From the NCBI GenBank assembly GCA_003260025.2, contig QFZU02000027.1:1-64000 (forward strand): DNA of 64,000 nt, read 5' to 3'. The position numbers and the translations under genes are program-made. Of this stretch, positions 7,356 through 15,710 are shown piece by piece (position 1 is the first letter of the stretch; each line of letters begins with the position of its first letter). Source of the DNA: Microbispora triticiradicis. Its GTDB lineage: Bacteria > Actinomycetota > Actinomycetes > Streptosporangiales > Streptosporangiaceae. The notes beneath the pieces are model-generated. The model ran no database searches and was not told the DNA's origin. It saw nothing but the letters and a program-made list of their open reading frames with translations.

Positions 7356-8624
7356 TCAGGCCGGGCCGGAGACCACGCGGCGACGGTCGTTGTCGCGGTC
7401 GTGACGCAGGAAGATGGCGAAGGTCGCCGGGCGGCGCTTGACGAGTTCGAGCCGGCCGCCGTCCGCGGCGACGAGGGCGCGGGCGAGGGTCAGCCCCAGG
7501 CCGGTGCCACCACTGCCGCTCACGTTCCGCTCGAAGACGCGCTGGCCGAGGGCCTCGGGAATGCCCGGACCCTCGTCGCCCACCTCGATCACCACGGACT
7601 TGCCCGTACTCGACGTGTTGATCGTCAGCACGCCGTCGCCGTGCTTCAGGGAGTTCTCCAGCAGGGTGGCCAGCACCTGGCTGAGGCCACCCGTCGTGCC
7701 GAGGGCGTGCAGGCCACGGTCCCCCGCCAGCACCAGCGACCGATGGGCCCGGCGGAACGCGGGCTCCCACTCGACGATCTGCTGGCCCACCACGTCGTCC
7801 ACGTCGAGCGGCCCGGCCTGGGCGTGGCGCTGCCTGCGGGCCGCGGCCAGCAACTCGTCGATGACCGCCGTCAGCCGCTCGACCTGCACGATGGCGGCCT
7901 CGCCCTCCTCGCGGACCACCTCGGGCTGCCCGGCCGCGGCGACGATCTCCTCCAGGCGCATGGTCAGCCCGGTCAGCGGCGTACGCAGCTGGTGGGAGGC
8001 GTCGGTGGCGAACTCGCGCTCGCGGGCGAGCAGGTCGGAGATCCGCAGCGCGCTGCGGTCCAGCACCTCCGCCACGAGGTCGAGCTCCGGAACGCCGTAG
8101 CGGTGCCTGCTGGGCCTCGCGTCGCCCGAGCCGAGCCGCTCCGCGATCCTGGTGAGATCTTGGAGCGGCAGGCTCAGGCGGCGCGAGGTCACGGTGGCCA
8201 GGGCGATCGCGGCGCCGAGCGCCACGATCGCGAGCGCAATGATCAGCACCAGCCGCGCCCGGGTCTCCCGCTGGACCTGGGCCGAGTCACGGCTGACACG
8301 CACGTAACCGTTCTCGGAGCGAGCCTCCTCGGTCAGGTCACGGGCCTCCGGCGGAGGCGTGCCGGCGATGATCGGCGGGTTCCCGCGGACGTACACCTGG
8401 AGGTATCTGTCCGGGTAGTTCCGTGCGAGTTGCTCCGGACTGATCGGCTGCTGCTGGCTGACCGAGTACTCCACCCCGATCAGCAGCCGGTTCGCCTCCG
8501 CATGCAGCTCCTGGGCGGCCTCGTCGTTGATCAACCGTACGACGACCACGCCCAGGGGCACGCCTAACAGCAGGACCGCGATCACCGCGACGAGCAGCAT
8601 GGAGGCAAGCAGGCGCCGGCGCAT
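7356..8624 (-). CDS. Two-component sensor histidine kinase (OmpR partner)
   Basis: 422 residues. Membrane helices at about 7-30 and 125-146 enclose a small extracytoplasmic sensor; a HAMP linker follows. The H-box DASHQLRTPL places the phospho-acceptor His at residue 211. The N-box LLENSLKHGDG, G1 DEGPGIP and G2 GGTGLGL complete the HATPase domain. It lies 36 nt downstream of its response regulator gene and is probably cotranscribed. The sensed signal is unknown. It converges on gtrA. Confidence 0.93.
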   Translation of the reverse strand: MRRRLLASMLLVAVIAVLLLGVPLGVVVVRLINDEAAQELHAEANRLLIGVEYSVSQQQPISPEQLARNYPDRYLQVYVRGNPPIIAGTPPPEARDLTEEARSENGYVRVSRDSAQVQRETRARLVLIIALAIVALGAAIALATVTSRRLSLPLQDLTRIAERLGSGDARPSRHRYGVPELDLVAEVLDRSALRISDLLAREREFATDASHQLRTPLTGLTMRLEEIVAAAGQPEVVREEGEAAIVQVERLTAVIDELLAAARRQRHAQAGPLDVDDVVGQQIVEWEPAFRRAHRSLVLAGDRGLHALGTTGGLSQVLATLLENSLKHGDGVLTINTSSTGKSVVIEVGDEGPGIPEALGQRVFERNVSGSGGTGLGLTLARALVAADGGRLELVKRRPATFAIFLRHDRDNDRRRVVSGPA

Positions 8625-8660
8625 GCGGCTAGCTCCTCCCCCGAAACCGCCCCACGGCCG

Positions 8661-9329
8661 CTACTCGCGCTCGAAGCGGAAGCCGACCCCACGAACGGTG
8701 GTGATGTAGCGCGGCTTGGCCGCGTCGTCGCCCAGCTTCCGGCGCAGCCAGGAGATGTGCATGTCCAGTGTCTTGGTCGAACCCCACCAGTTGGTGTCCC
8801 ACACCTCGCGCATGATCTGCTCGCGGGTGACGACCTTGCCGGCGTCCCGTACGAGCACGCGCAGCAGGTCGAACTCCTTGGTGGTGAGATGCAGCTCCTT
8901 GTCCCCCATCCAGGCCCGGCGGGAGTCGGCGTCGATGCGGACGCCCTGCACCACCGGGGTCTCCGACGTTCCGCGCCGGAGCAGCGCCCGCACGCGGGCG
9001 AGCAGCTCCGCCAGCCGGAACGGCTTGGTCACGTAGTCGTCGGCCCCCGCGTCGAGGCCGACGACGGTGTCGACTTCGTCGACACGTGCGGTGAGGATCA
9101 GGACCGGAGTCCCGTGTCCCTCCGCGCGAATGCGGCGCGCGACCTCCAGCCCGTCCATTTCCGGCAGGCCGAGGTCGAGAACAATCAGGTCGACGCCCCC
9201 CGACAAGGCCCTCTCCAGGGCCTGCGGGCCATCCGGGCTCACCTCCACCTGATAGCCCTCCCGGCGCAGTGCGCGCGCCAGTGGCTCGGATATCGAGGTG
9301 TCATCCTCGGCGAGAAGTACGCAGGTCAT
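8661..9329 (-). CDS. OmpR/PhoB-family response regulator
   Basis: 222 residues. The receiver domain has the acidic pair in LLAEDD, phospho-acceptor Asp52 in VLDLGLP and Lys in VTKPF; the C-terminal winged helix contains LTTKEFDLLRVL and RGVGFRFE. It is paired with the downstream histidine kinase. The ATG is probably leaderless: TACGAT lies 6 nt upstream with no Shine-Dalgarno. Three TTGAC direct repeats 11-12 bp apart lie about 50-80 bp upstream and may be its own binding sites. Confidence 0.95.
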   Translation of the reverse strand: MTCVLLAEDDTSISEPLARALRREGYQVEVSPDGPQALERALSGGVDLIVLDLGLPEMDGLEVARRIRAEGHGTPVLILTARVDEVDTVVGLDAGADDYVTKPFRLAELLARVRALLRRGTSETPVVQGVRIDADSRRAWMGDKELHLTTKEFDLLRVLVRDAGKVVTREQIMREVWDTNWWGSTKTLDMHISWLRRKLGDDAAKPRYITTVRGVGFRFERE

Positions 9330-9335
9330 GGTGCG

Positions 9336-9341
9336 ATCGTA
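9336..9341 (-). promoter_or_regulatory. -10 box of the response regulator gene (leaderless)
   Basis: TACGAT on the minus strand, 6 nt before the ATG at 9329. Confidence 0.5.
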
Positions 9342-9379
9342 GGACCTTAAGCGATCGTTTCCCGGCTACAGCTCGCAGT

Positions 9380-9407
9380 TTGACTTGTCGTTGACTCATC
9401 AATTGAC
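9380..9407. promoter_or_regulatory. Three direct TTGAC repeats, possible response-regulator boxes
   Basis: TTGAC at 9380-9384, 9391-9395 and 9403-9407, spaced 11 and 12 bp. OmpR-family regulators bind tandem half-sites one helical turn apart, so autoregulation is plausible. The motif also resembles a -35 element, so coincidence cannot be excluded. Confidence 0.4.
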
Positions 9408-9515
9408 CTGGGCAAACACTGATAAATCAGGGATAGTCAGTACGGAAGGGCCGTGATCTTTCATGGCATTCTCCGCCAATTCGAACAGCCTCGGATCAAG
9501 GCGGATAACGACATG

Positions 9516-9549
9516 AAAAACGCCCGCCGAACCGATGTCGACGGGCGTT
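9516..9549 (-). terminator. Terminator of the bfd-bfr operon
   Basis: On the minus strand AACGCCCG (9549-9542) pairs with CGGGCGTT (9526-9519), followed by TTT. It lies 54 nt after the bfr stop codon. Confidence 0.75.
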
Positions 9550-9603
9550 GTCCATCTGAATTCGCGAGTTTCGGCCGAGTCGCCGGCCGGGCTTCGGGCG
9601 GCC

Positions 9604-10086
9604 TCAGGCGGGCGACGGCGGCTCCGCGTACCGCTGGAGGTAGAGCTGCTCGCCCAGACTCTCCAGGAGGCCGAGCTCGGTCTCCAGGTAGTCGATGTGG
9701 TGCTCCTCGTCGGCGAGGATCCGCTCGAAGAGCGTGGCGGAGGTGATGTCCCCCCGCTCCCGCATGAGGGCGATCCCCGGCCGCAGCCGCTTGACCACCT
9801 CCACCTCCAGCTCCAGGTCGGCCTGGAGCTGCTCCCTAACGGTCTGGCCGATGTGGAGGGTATTGAGCTTCTGGTAGTTCGGCAGGCCCTCTAAGAAGAG
9901 GATCCGGTCGGTGAGCTCCTCCGCGTGCCGCATCTCGTCTATCGACTCCGCCCTCGTCAGGGCGGCGAGCTTGGTGTATCCCCAGTTCTCCTGCAGCTTG
10001 GCGTGCAGGAAGTATTGGTTGATGGCGGTGAGCTCGGAGGTGAGCTGCTCGTTGAGCAGCGCGATGATCTCCTTGTCGCCCTGCAT
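9604..10086 (-). CDS. bfr: Bacterioferritin
   Basis: 160 residues, full length. The ferroxidase ligands are all in place: Glu18, Glu51, His54, Glu94, Glu127 and His130. The haem-ligating Met52 lies in SIDEMRHAEE, so this is a haem-binding bacterioferritin of the 24-mer iron store and not a plain ferritin. The start has GAGG 6 nt upstream. It follows bfd by 13 nt, so the ferredoxin that releases iron and the store are cotranscribed behind two iron boxes. The tail is short and Pro-rich. Confidence 0.97.
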   Translation of the reverse strand: MQGDKEIIALLNEQLTSELTAINQYFLHAKLQENWGYTKLAALTRAESIDEMRHAEELTDRILFLEGLPNYQKLNTLHIGQTVREQLQADLELEVEVVKRLRPGIALMRERGDITSATLFERILADEEHHIDYLETELGLLESLGEQLYLQRYAEPPSPA

Positions 10087-10099
10087 CGCGTACCTCGAT

Positions 10100-10279
10100 C
10101 TATGCGCTGGTGACCAGGTCGTCTGACCGTTTCAGGATGGCACAGATCTTCCGGACGCATGACGCGCAGTCCCCCCCTGCGCCGGTGGCGTCCCGCACCT
10201 GACGCGCCGTCCGCGCCCCCGCGGCGATGCAGTCGTGCACCTCGTTCTCGGTGACCGCGCGGCAGATGCACACGTACAT
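10100..10279 (-). CDS. bfd: Bacterioferritin-associated ferredoxin (BFD-like [2Fe-2S])
   Basis: 59 residues. Four cysteines in the BFD pattern: CIC near the start (Cys4, Cys6) and CASC (about 38-41); a further Cys lies in KIC. Bfd docks at the bacterioferritin haem and passes electrons to reduce and release stored iron. The ATG at 10279 has GAGAGGG 7-8 nt upstream. The stop is 13 nt before bfr. The position directly behind two iron boxes fits induction under iron limitation. Confidence 0.92.
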   Translation of the reverse strand: MYVCICRAVTENEVHDCIAAGARTARQVRDATGAGGDCASCVRKICAILKRSDDLVTSA

Positions 10280-10304
10280 GGGTCGCCCTCTCAGGGATCA
10301 TCAG

Positions 10305-10323
10305 CAAGGTAAGGCATACCTAA
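10305..10323. promoter_or_regulatory. Iron box 1 (IdeR/DmdR/DtxR-type operator) of bfd-bfr
   Basis: On the minus strand TTAGGTATGCCTTACCTTG matches the actinobacterial iron box TTAGGTTAGGCTAACCTAA at 15 of 19 positions by eye. It lies 26 bp upstream of the bfd ATG and next to a possible -10 box TATGTT (10327-10322). Confidence 0.8.
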
Positions 10324-10333
10324 CATAACTCAC

Positions 10334-10352
10334 TTTGGTAAGGCTTGCCTAC
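10334..10352. promoter_or_regulatory. Iron box 2 of bfd-bfr, abutting the insertion element
   Basis: On the minus strand GTAGGCAAGCCTTACCAAA is a second, weaker iron-box match, about 29 bp upstream of box 1. Its outer end touches the right end of the tnpB element. Confidence 0.65.
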
Positions 10353-10480
10353 TTGACTTCATCCCCGCCTAAGAACGGGGGACTCCCACCCTCACAGGCC
10401 GGGCTTCCTGCTTCACAGCCGACCGCATCCGGGAGGACCCGGAGTGACTTACGTCAGCTCCACAGGCAGACACCGCTCGA
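10353..10480 (-). ncRNA. Candidate omega-RNA (right-end RNA) of TnpB
   Basis: TnpB proteins use an RNA transcribed from the 3' end of their gene and the element's right end; the guide is the flanking DNA just past the end. Here the scaffold would span the tnpB 3' end to about 10353, and the guide would read from 10352 downward on the minus strand, beginning GTAGGCAAGCC, which is iron box 2. The boundaries are inferred, not measured. Confidence 0.4.
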
Positions 10481-11574
10481 CCAGCGGCCAGAATGTTCTT
10501 GGCGGCGTTGACGTCCCGGTCGTGCCGGGTGCCGCAGCCCGGACACGTCCAGTGCCGGGTGGAAAGGGACAGCGCGGTGAGCAGGTGCCCGCACACGCTG
10601 CACGTCTTCGAGCTCGGGTACCAGCGGTCGATCACGATCAGCTGGCGGCCGTATCGTACGGACTTGTATTCAAGTTGACGGCGGAACTCGCCCCATCCGG
10701 CATCGGAGATCGCCCGCGCCAGGGATCGGTTCCGCACCATGCCTCTGACGTTGAGATCCTCAATCACGATCAGTTCGTGCTCGCGGACCAGACGGGTGCT
10801 GGTCTTGTGCAGGAAGTCGGTGCGGGCGTCACGCACCTTGGCATGGGCGCGGGCGACCTTCGCCCTGGCCTTGGCTCGGTTGGCCGATCCGCGCTGTTTC
10901 CGGGCCATACGCCTCTGGTAGCGGGCCAGGTTTTCAACTTTCCGTTCCAGGTGACGCGGGTTGGGAATCTTCTCACCGGTGGACAGGACGGCGAAGTCTG
11001 TCACACCCAAGTCGATCCCGGCGTGGCTACCGGTGGCGGGCAGTGGCCCTGCTCCGGTCTCTGCCGTGGTTTCCACGGTCAGCGAGGCGTACCAGCGTCC
11101 GTCGGGGTCGCGAGAGACGATCACCGTGGCCGGGTCGATCGTGGCCGGGTCGATGCCGGGCCAGGACCACAGGAACTCCAGCGGGCCGTCCATCTTCGCC
11201 AGGTGGAGCCGCCCGTCACGCCAGCGGAAGGCCGAGCGAGTGTAGGTGGCGGACTGGCGGCCGTGGCGGGACTTGAATCGCGGGTGCTTGGCGTGTCCGG
11301 CGAAGTAGTTCACGAACGCCGTGTACTGGTGGCGCAGCACCTGCTGCAGCGGAACGCTGGACACCTCGTACAGGAAGTCGTGGACGCCGTCGCGCTTCAG
11401 CTCGGTCAGATACCGGTCGGTCTGCGCGTACGAGGTCTTCACACCCTCGGCGTAGCGGGCCTTCCGCCAGGCCAGGACCGTGTTCCAAACCAGGCGTGCG
11501 CAGCCGAAAGTACGGTTCAGCACCGCTGCCTGTGCGGTGGTGGGGTAGACCCGCACCTTGTAAGCCGTACGCAC
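10369..11574 (-). CDS. tnpB: TnpB-like RNA-guided nuclease (OrfB transposase family)
   Basis: 401 residues from the GTG at 11574, complete for the family. The N-terminal OrfB helix-turn-helix begins YKVRVYPT; the RuvC-like core has its three acidic residues in GIDLGVTDF, VIEDLNVRGM and HDRDVNAAKN. A four-Cys zinc ribbon (CSVCGH ... CPGCGT) lies between the second and third. The catalytic set looks intact, so it is probably an active nuclease and not an inactivated TldR-like repressor. A longer upstream reading frame overlaps mscR and is not coding. The C-terminal tail overlaps the presumed right-end RNA. Confidence 0.9.
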   Translation of the reverse strand: MRTAYKVRVYPTTAQAAVLNRTFGCARLVWNTVLAWRKARYAEGVKTSYAQTDRYLTELKRDGVHDFLYEVSSVPLQQVLRHQYTAFVNYFAGHAKHPRFKSRHGRQSATYTRSAFRWRDGRLHLAKMDGPLEFLWSWPGIDPATIDPATVIVSRDPDGRWYASLTVETTAETGAGPLPATGSHAGIDLGVTDFAVLSTGEKIPNPRHLERKVENLARYQRRMARKQRGSANRAKARAKVARAHAKVRDARTDFLHKTSTRLVREHELIVIEDLNVRGMVRNRSLARAISDAGWGEFRRQLEYKSVRYGRQLIVIDRWYPSSKTCSVCGHLLTALSLSTRHWTCPGCGTRHDRDVNAAKNILAAGRAVSACGADVSHSGSSRMRSAVKQEARPVRVGVPRS

Positions 11575-11741
11575 GTTCGCATCGTGCCAGCTCCTTGCCC
11601 GACAGGTGGGCGAAAGGAGAAAGCGATGAGCGCTTGGCGCTCTGGGGCACGCCGGCTTCGCCGGGCCGACCCTTGCGGCGTTCGGTTCCTTGCGTTGCGG
11701 AAAGACCTGGCCTTCTCCGAGACTTCGGTGATCCAGGGCCC

Positions 11742-11779
11742 AAAGGGGGCGGCGTCCCGGGGAGCCGGAACGCCGCCCC
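11742..11779 (-). terminator. Terminator of mscR
   Basis: On the minus strand GGGGCGGCGTTCC pairs with GGGACGCCGCCCC (+ strand arms 11745-11758 and 11767-11779), followed by TTTG. It lies about 32 nt after the mscR stop. Confidence 0.7.
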
Positions 11780-11810
11780 TGTCGCCGAGGCGGGCCGTCG
11801 TACGGAGAGG

Positions 11811-12896
11811 TCAGAGCACCACGACGGAGCGCAACACCTCCCCGCGGTGCATCTTGCCGAACGCCTCCTCGACCTGGTCGAGGGCGATGGTCTCGGAGAC
11901 GAACCCGTCGAGGTCGAGCCGTCCCTGCAGGTAGAGGTCGATCAGCATCGGGAAGTCGCGGCTGGGCAGGCAGTCGCCGTACCAGGAGGACTTGAGCGCC
12001 CCGCCGCGGCCGAACACGTCGAGCAGGGGGAGTTCGAGGGTCATCTCGGGCGTCGGCACGCCGACGAGCACGACGGTCCCGGCCAGGTCGCGGGCGTAGA
12101 AGGCCTGCTTGTAGGTCTCCGGGCGGCCCACCGCCTCGATCACCACATCGGCGCCGAAACCACCGGTCAGGTCGCGGATCGCCGCCACCGCGTCGGCCTC
12201 CCGCGAGTTCACCGTGTGGGTGGCGCCGAAGCGGCGGGCCCAGTCGAGCTTGCGGTCGTCGACGTCCACCGCGATGATCGTGCGCGCCCCGGCGAGGTTC
12301 GACCCGAGGATCGCCGCGTTGCCCACGCCGCCGCAGCCGATCACCGCCACCGAGTCGCCGCGCGTGACGCCCCCGGTATTGATCGCGGCGCCGAGGCCCG
12401 CCATCACGCCGCAGCCGAGGAGACCGGCGACGGCCGGGGCGGCCGCCTGGTCGACCTTCGTGCACTGGCCCGCGGCCACCAGGGTCTTCTCCGCGAACGC
12501 CCCGATGCCGAGCGCCGGGCTGAGCACGGTGCCGTCGGCCAGGCTCATCTTCTGGACGGCGTTGTGGGTGTTGAAGCAGTACCACGGCCGGCCCCGCAGG
12601 CACGCCCGGCACTGCCCGCAGACCGCCCGCCAGTTGAGGATGACGTAGTCGCCGGGCGCGACCTCGGTCACGCCCTCCCCGACCGCCTCGACGACGCCCG
12701 CGGCCTCGTGGCCCAGCAGGAACGGGAACTCGTCGTTGATGCCGCCCTCGCGGTAGTGGAGATCGGTGTGGCAGACGCCGCAGGCCTGCACGTTCACGAC
12801 CGCCTCGCCGGGCCCCGGGTCCGGGACGACGACCGTCTCCAGTGTCACCGCCTCTCCCTTGCCCCGTGCCACCACGCCCTGGACTTCGTACGGCAT
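11811..12896 (-). CDS. mscR: S-(hydroxymethyl)mycothiol dehydrogenase
   Basis: 361 residues from the ATG at 12896, the family length; GAGG lies 9 nt upstream (a GTG at 12905 is possible). Zinc alcohol dehydrogenase: catalytic zinc ligands in CGVCHTD (about 39-45) and GHEAAG, structural zinc cysteines in [10 protein letters not shown], Rossmann motif [11 protein letters not shown]. MscR oxidises the formaldehyde adduct of mycothiol with NAD and also handles S-nitrosomycothiol. The enzyme implies mycothiol as the major thiol. The usual partner, a beta-lactamase-fold hydrolase, is not next to it; the element-carrying region follows instead. Confidence 0.9.
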   Translation of the reverse strand: MPYEVQGVVARGKGEAVTLETVVVPDPGPGEAVVNVQACGVCHTDLHYREGGINDEFPFLLGHEAAGVVEAVGEGVTEVAPGDYVILNWRAVCGQCRACLRGRPWYCFNTHNAVQKMSLADGTVLSPALGIGAFAEKTLVAAGQCTKVDQAAAPAVAGLLGCGVMAGLGAAINTGGVTRGDSVAVIGCGGVGNAAILGSNLAGARTIIAVDVDDRKLDWARRFGATHTVNSREADAVAAIRDLTGGFGADVVIEAVGRPETYKQAFYARDLAGTVVLVGVPTPEMTLELPLLDVFGRGGALKSSWYGDCLPSRDFPMLIDLYLQGRLDLDGFVSETIALDQVEEAFGKMHRGEVLRSVVVL

Positions 12897-12906
12897 GCCC
12901 CGCACC

Positions 12907-13917
12907 TCAACTCTCTCTGCTGGATCTCCTCAGAACATACGGCTCCACGACGCCGAGCCCGCGTGCGGGGCGGCGGCGCAGTTTCACGAGATCGACACCG
13001 GCCGCGCCGGTGAGCGCGGCCGCCATCTCGCTGTCGGCGAGGATCGTGCCCGGCCGGGCGATGGAGGTGAGCCGCGCCGCCAGGTTCACCGTCGTGCCGA
13101 AGACGTCGCCCATCGCGGGCAGCACCGGGCCGTACGCCACCCCGACCCGCACGTCCGGCCCCTCGGCGTCCCGCTTGAGCTCGTCGAGCAGGTCGAGCGC
13201 GATCAGGGCCGCGGTGCGCGGGCCCGGGGCCGTGAAGAGCACCTCGTCGCCGAGCGTCTTCACCAGCCGCCCGTCGTGGGCGGCGATCACGTCGGAGGCC
13301 CGCGACTCGAACCCCTCGACCAGGTCGGCCAGCGCCAGCTCGTCCAGCTCCCGGGACACCCGGGTGAAGGCGACGAGGTCGGCGAACCCGACCGCGAGCC
13401 TCGGGCGGGTCGGGGAGGCGTCCCCTCCCGGCTCGCCGGGCTCGGCGAGACTGACCAGCCGGCTCGCGGTCGCGGCGAGCTGCGAGCGCCAGACGTGCAC
13501 CAGCGTCCGCTCGAAGTCGGGCAGCAGGCGGCTGACCGTGTCCATCACCTGCCGGAGCCGCTCCTCGCCCGGCCGCGCCCCTGGCTCGATCAGCGCGTCC
13601 ACCATGATCTCGGCCTGCCACTGCGCGAGCCGCGCGGTGTTGCGGCCGAGCGCGCGGGCCATCCGGATCACGGACCGCTCGTCGAGCATCTCCGCGTCCA
13701 GCAGGTCGCGGATGCGGTACAGGGCCTCCAGGTCGGCGTCCGTGAACGCCACCGCGTCGTCGGCGAACGTCGCGAAGCCCAGAGCCCGCCAGATCCGGGC
13801 GGCGAGGTCCTGCGGAATCCCCGCCGCCTCGGCGACCTGCCGCCGCGTGTACACCGGCGGCGGCCCCAGGAACAGCCGCCGCATGTCGTCGGCGCCGGGC
13901 CGCCCGCTTGTCTCCAC
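12907..13917 (-). CDS. Class III adenylate cyclase with Rv1264-type regulatory domain
   Basis: 336 residues from the GTG at 13917, preceded by GGGAGGGA. Residues ~15-150 match the helical adenylate-cyclase regulatory domain ([19 protein letters not shown]), which in mycobacterial Rv1264 is an autoinhibitory pH sensor. The C-terminal cyclase domain has the metal aspartate in [17 protein letters not shown] with the substrate lysine and second aspartate, and [14 protein letters not shown] with the transition-state Asn and Arg. All key residues for ATP cyclisation are present. The soluble protein lies between mscR (10 bp downstream) and the PH-domain gene (37 bp upstream), probably in one transcript. 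Confidence 0.88.
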   Translation of the reverse strand: METSGRPGADDMRRLFLGPPPVYTRRQVAEAAGIPQDLAARIWRALGFATFADDAVAFTDADLEALYRIRDLLDAEMLDERSVIRMARALGRNTARLAQWQAEIMVDALIEPGARPGEERLRQVMDTVSRLLPDFERTLVHVWRSQLAATASRLVSLAEPGEPGGDASPTRPRLAVGFADLVAFTRVSRELDELALADLVEGFESRASDVIAAHDGRLVKTLGDEVLFTAPGPRTAALIALDLLDELKRDAEGPDVRVGVAYGPVLPAMGDVFGTTVNLAARLTSIARPGTILADSEMAAALTGAAGVDLVKLRRRPARGLGVVEPYVLRRSSRES

Positions 13918-13954
13918 GTCTCCCTCCCCCGTACGGCACGTGGTCCGCGCCGTG

Positions 13955-14467
13955 CTAGTCCCCGTCGATGTTCCCGTCGGCGGCGTCCTCCACCAGCCGG
14001 AACAGCTCGTGCCGTACGCGCTGGATCTGGGGGATGTCGCGGTAGTCGATGTCGCCCTTCTCCGAGGCCGACTCGACCCGGAGCGTGCCACAGCCCAGGA
14101 TGCGCTCCACGAACCGCTGGTCGGAGCTCACGCTGCTGACCTTGGCCAGCGGGATGTCGTCCTCCGACTTGTTCAGCACTCCGGTGCTGATGGCGAAGCG
14201 GTGCGAGGTCAGCGTGTAGGAGGTCGTCACCCAGCGCAGGTAGGGGACGAGCGTCCACAGGACCAGCGCCACGAAGGCGACCACGGCCACCGCGCCGCGG
14301 GCGAGCCCCGCGTACTCGTAGTCGCCGGGAATGAAGATGAAGGCCGCGACGGCGGCGGCGAGGACGACGACGAAGGCGAGAACCGGCAGGATGAGCCGCT
14401 TCCAGTGCGGATGGAACGATAGAACGACCCGCTCGCCTTCGGCCAGATAGTGATCCGGGAGACCCAT
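13955..14467 (-). CDS. PH-domain (YdbS-like) membrane protein
   Basis: 170 residues from the ATG at 14467 (an ATG at 14503 adds 12 residues). Two membrane helices (about 24-47 and 55-75) are followed by a bacterial PH domain (bPH2) with the conserved RWVTTSYTLTSHRFAIS core, then IPLAKVSSV and GCGTLRVES. The function of this family is poorly defined; members sit at the membrane and are often linked to envelope stress or secretion. No clear Shine-Dalgarno is visible. It lies between birA and the adenylate cyclase on the same strand. Confidence 0.8.
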   Translation of the reverse strand: MGLPDHYLAEGERVVLSFHPHWKRLILPVLAFVVVLAAAVAAFIFIPGDYEYAGLARGAVAVVAFVALVLWTLVPYLRWVTTSYTLTSHRFAISTGVLNKSEDDIPLAKVSSVSSDQRFVERILGCGTLRVESASEKGDIDYRDIPQIQRVRHELFRLVEDAADGNIDGD

Positions 14468-14576
14468 GGCGCAAATCGTGACACGATCCCGGGTCGTTCG
14501 CATGCGTTCGCCAGGCTGGTGCCGCGACTCCCGAGAATTGCCCGGGCGGCGGGGGCAAAGATCGGCGGGAGGGGCA

Positions 14577-15401
14577 CTAGGAAGATCCGGGCCTGACGTG
14601 GACGACGTCGCCGGCGCTGAGGGAGTGTTCCCCGTCCTCGCCGCGGACGAGCAGGTGGCCCGCGGGGTCGATGCCGGCGGCCCGGCCGGTGATCACCCGC
14701 TCGCCGGGCAGTTCGACCCGAACGTCCTGGCCCACGGTCGCCGACCAGGCGAGATAGGCCGCGCGCAGGCCCGAGGCGTCCGGGTCGCCGTCCGCCGCCA
14801 CCCAGTCGCGGTAGTGCGACTCCACCTCCCGCAGGATCGCGCGCAGCAGCGGATCGCGGTCGGTGCAGGCGGCGTTCTCCACCGCGAGGGACGTGGCCCG
14901 TTCGACGGGCAGCTCCTCCCGGCGCAGCGAGACGTTGAGGCCCATACCGATGACGATCACCTGGTCCACCCGCTCGGCCAGGATGCCGGCCAGCTTGCGC
15001 TCCCCGATCATGAGGTCGTTGGGCCACTTCAGCCGTACGTCGACCTCCGCGACCCGCCGTACGGCTGAGGCGGCGGCGAGGCCCACCAGCAGGGCCAGCC
15101 AGCCCTGCCGGGCGAGCGGCACCTCCGGCCGCAGCAGCATCGAGAAGGTCAGCCCCGAGCGCGGCGGCGCGCTCCAGGGGCGGCCGAGCCGTCCACGGCC
15201 CGCGAACTGCGCCTCCGCGACCAGCACGGCGCCCTCGCCGGGGGTGTCCCGCACGGTCTTGGCGAGGTCGGCGTTGGTGGAACCGGTCCGCTCGACCACG
15301 CGTACGGACGACCAGAGCGAGCCGGGGCGCACCAGCGCCCTGGTCAGCGCGGCCTCGGACAGCGGGGGCCGATCGAGGTCGGCGTACGGCGAGTCGGGCA
15401 C
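14577..15401 (-). CDS. birA: Biotin-[acetyl-CoA carboxylase] ligase
   Basis: 274 residues, monofunctional (no N-terminal DNA-binding domain), so it biotinylates carrier proteins but should not repress transcription. The biotinyl-AMP loop appears as GRGRLGRPW (about 69-77), with STNAD near 41 and KWPNDLMI near 124, and a C-terminal SH3-like domain. Likely substrates are biotin carriers such as the carboxylase alpha subunit at 49.5 kb. The GTG start is 6 nt after TAGCTT with no Shine-Dalgarno, so it is probably leaderless. Confidence 0.93.
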   Translation of the reverse strand: MPDSPYADLDRPPLSEAALTRALVRPGSLWSSVRVVERTGSTNADLAKTVRDTPGEGAVLVAEAQFAGRGRLGRPWSAPPRSGLTFSMLLRPEVPLARQGWLALLVGLAAASAVRRVAEVDVRLKWPNDLMIGERKLAGILAERVDQVIVIGMGLNVSLRREELPVERATSLAVENAACTDRDPLLRAILREVESHYRDWVAADGDPDASGLRAAYLAWSATVGQDVRVELPGERVITGRAAGIDPAGHLLVRGEDGEHSLSAGDVVHVRPGSS

Positions 15402-15710
15402 GCGTCCAAGCTATCGGCCGGGGGGCCGCCTCCGCCGCCGGGAAGCCACATCGGCGGCCCACGACCCCGATCGGGCCCACCGCGGGGCGCCGGGCGGCTT
15501 CACAATGCCCCCAGGCGGCCTTGGAGCGGGTTCGGGCCGGACTTTCCACGCGGGTCCCCGGCCCGCTCCAGGGGGGCCATGGGTGGCTGCGGGGGGATGC
15601 CGCCGCGCCCGTACGGCGGATCCGGCACCCGGCCGTGACCTGCGTTGATGGGGGTTTGCCGGGGAGAGGCGCCGGGCACCGTGACGGCAGCGCCGCCCGG
15701 GGAGGTGAGC
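15402..15710. other. Intergenic region between birA and the glycosyltransferase pair
   Basis: 309 bp, very GC-rich. The minus-strand birA -10 box TAGCTT lies at 15413-15408. The Shine-Dalgarno GGAGG (15701-15705) of the glycosyltransferase is at the other end. No convincing plus-strand promoter, RNA or small gene is seen. Confidence 0.5.

Larger units (their letters stand above)
10353..11720 (-). mobile_element. IS605/IS1341-type element carrying tnpB only
   Basis: The right end is inferred from the palindrome CCCCCGTTCTTAGGCGGGG directly after the tnpB stop, then ATGAAGTCAA; this ending is typical of IS605-family right ends. The left end is less certain. Subterminal hairpins GAGCGC/GCGCTC (11628-11642) and a gccggc/gccggg stem (11651-11665) precede tnpB, and host sequence (the mscR terminator) starts by 11742. 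No tnpA is present, so mobility would need a transposase in trans. The element separates mscR from the bfd-bfr control region. Confidence 0.7.

Noticed and set aside
10369-11574. TnpB as an inactivated RNA-guided repressor (TldR-like)
   Set aside because: The three RuvC acidic residues and zinc ribbon are all visible, so catalytic loss is not supported.
11575-12612. Extension of the tnpB frame to 12612
   Set aside because: This part is a shadow of mscR; the TnpB family starts at YKVRVYPT, just after the GTG at 11574.
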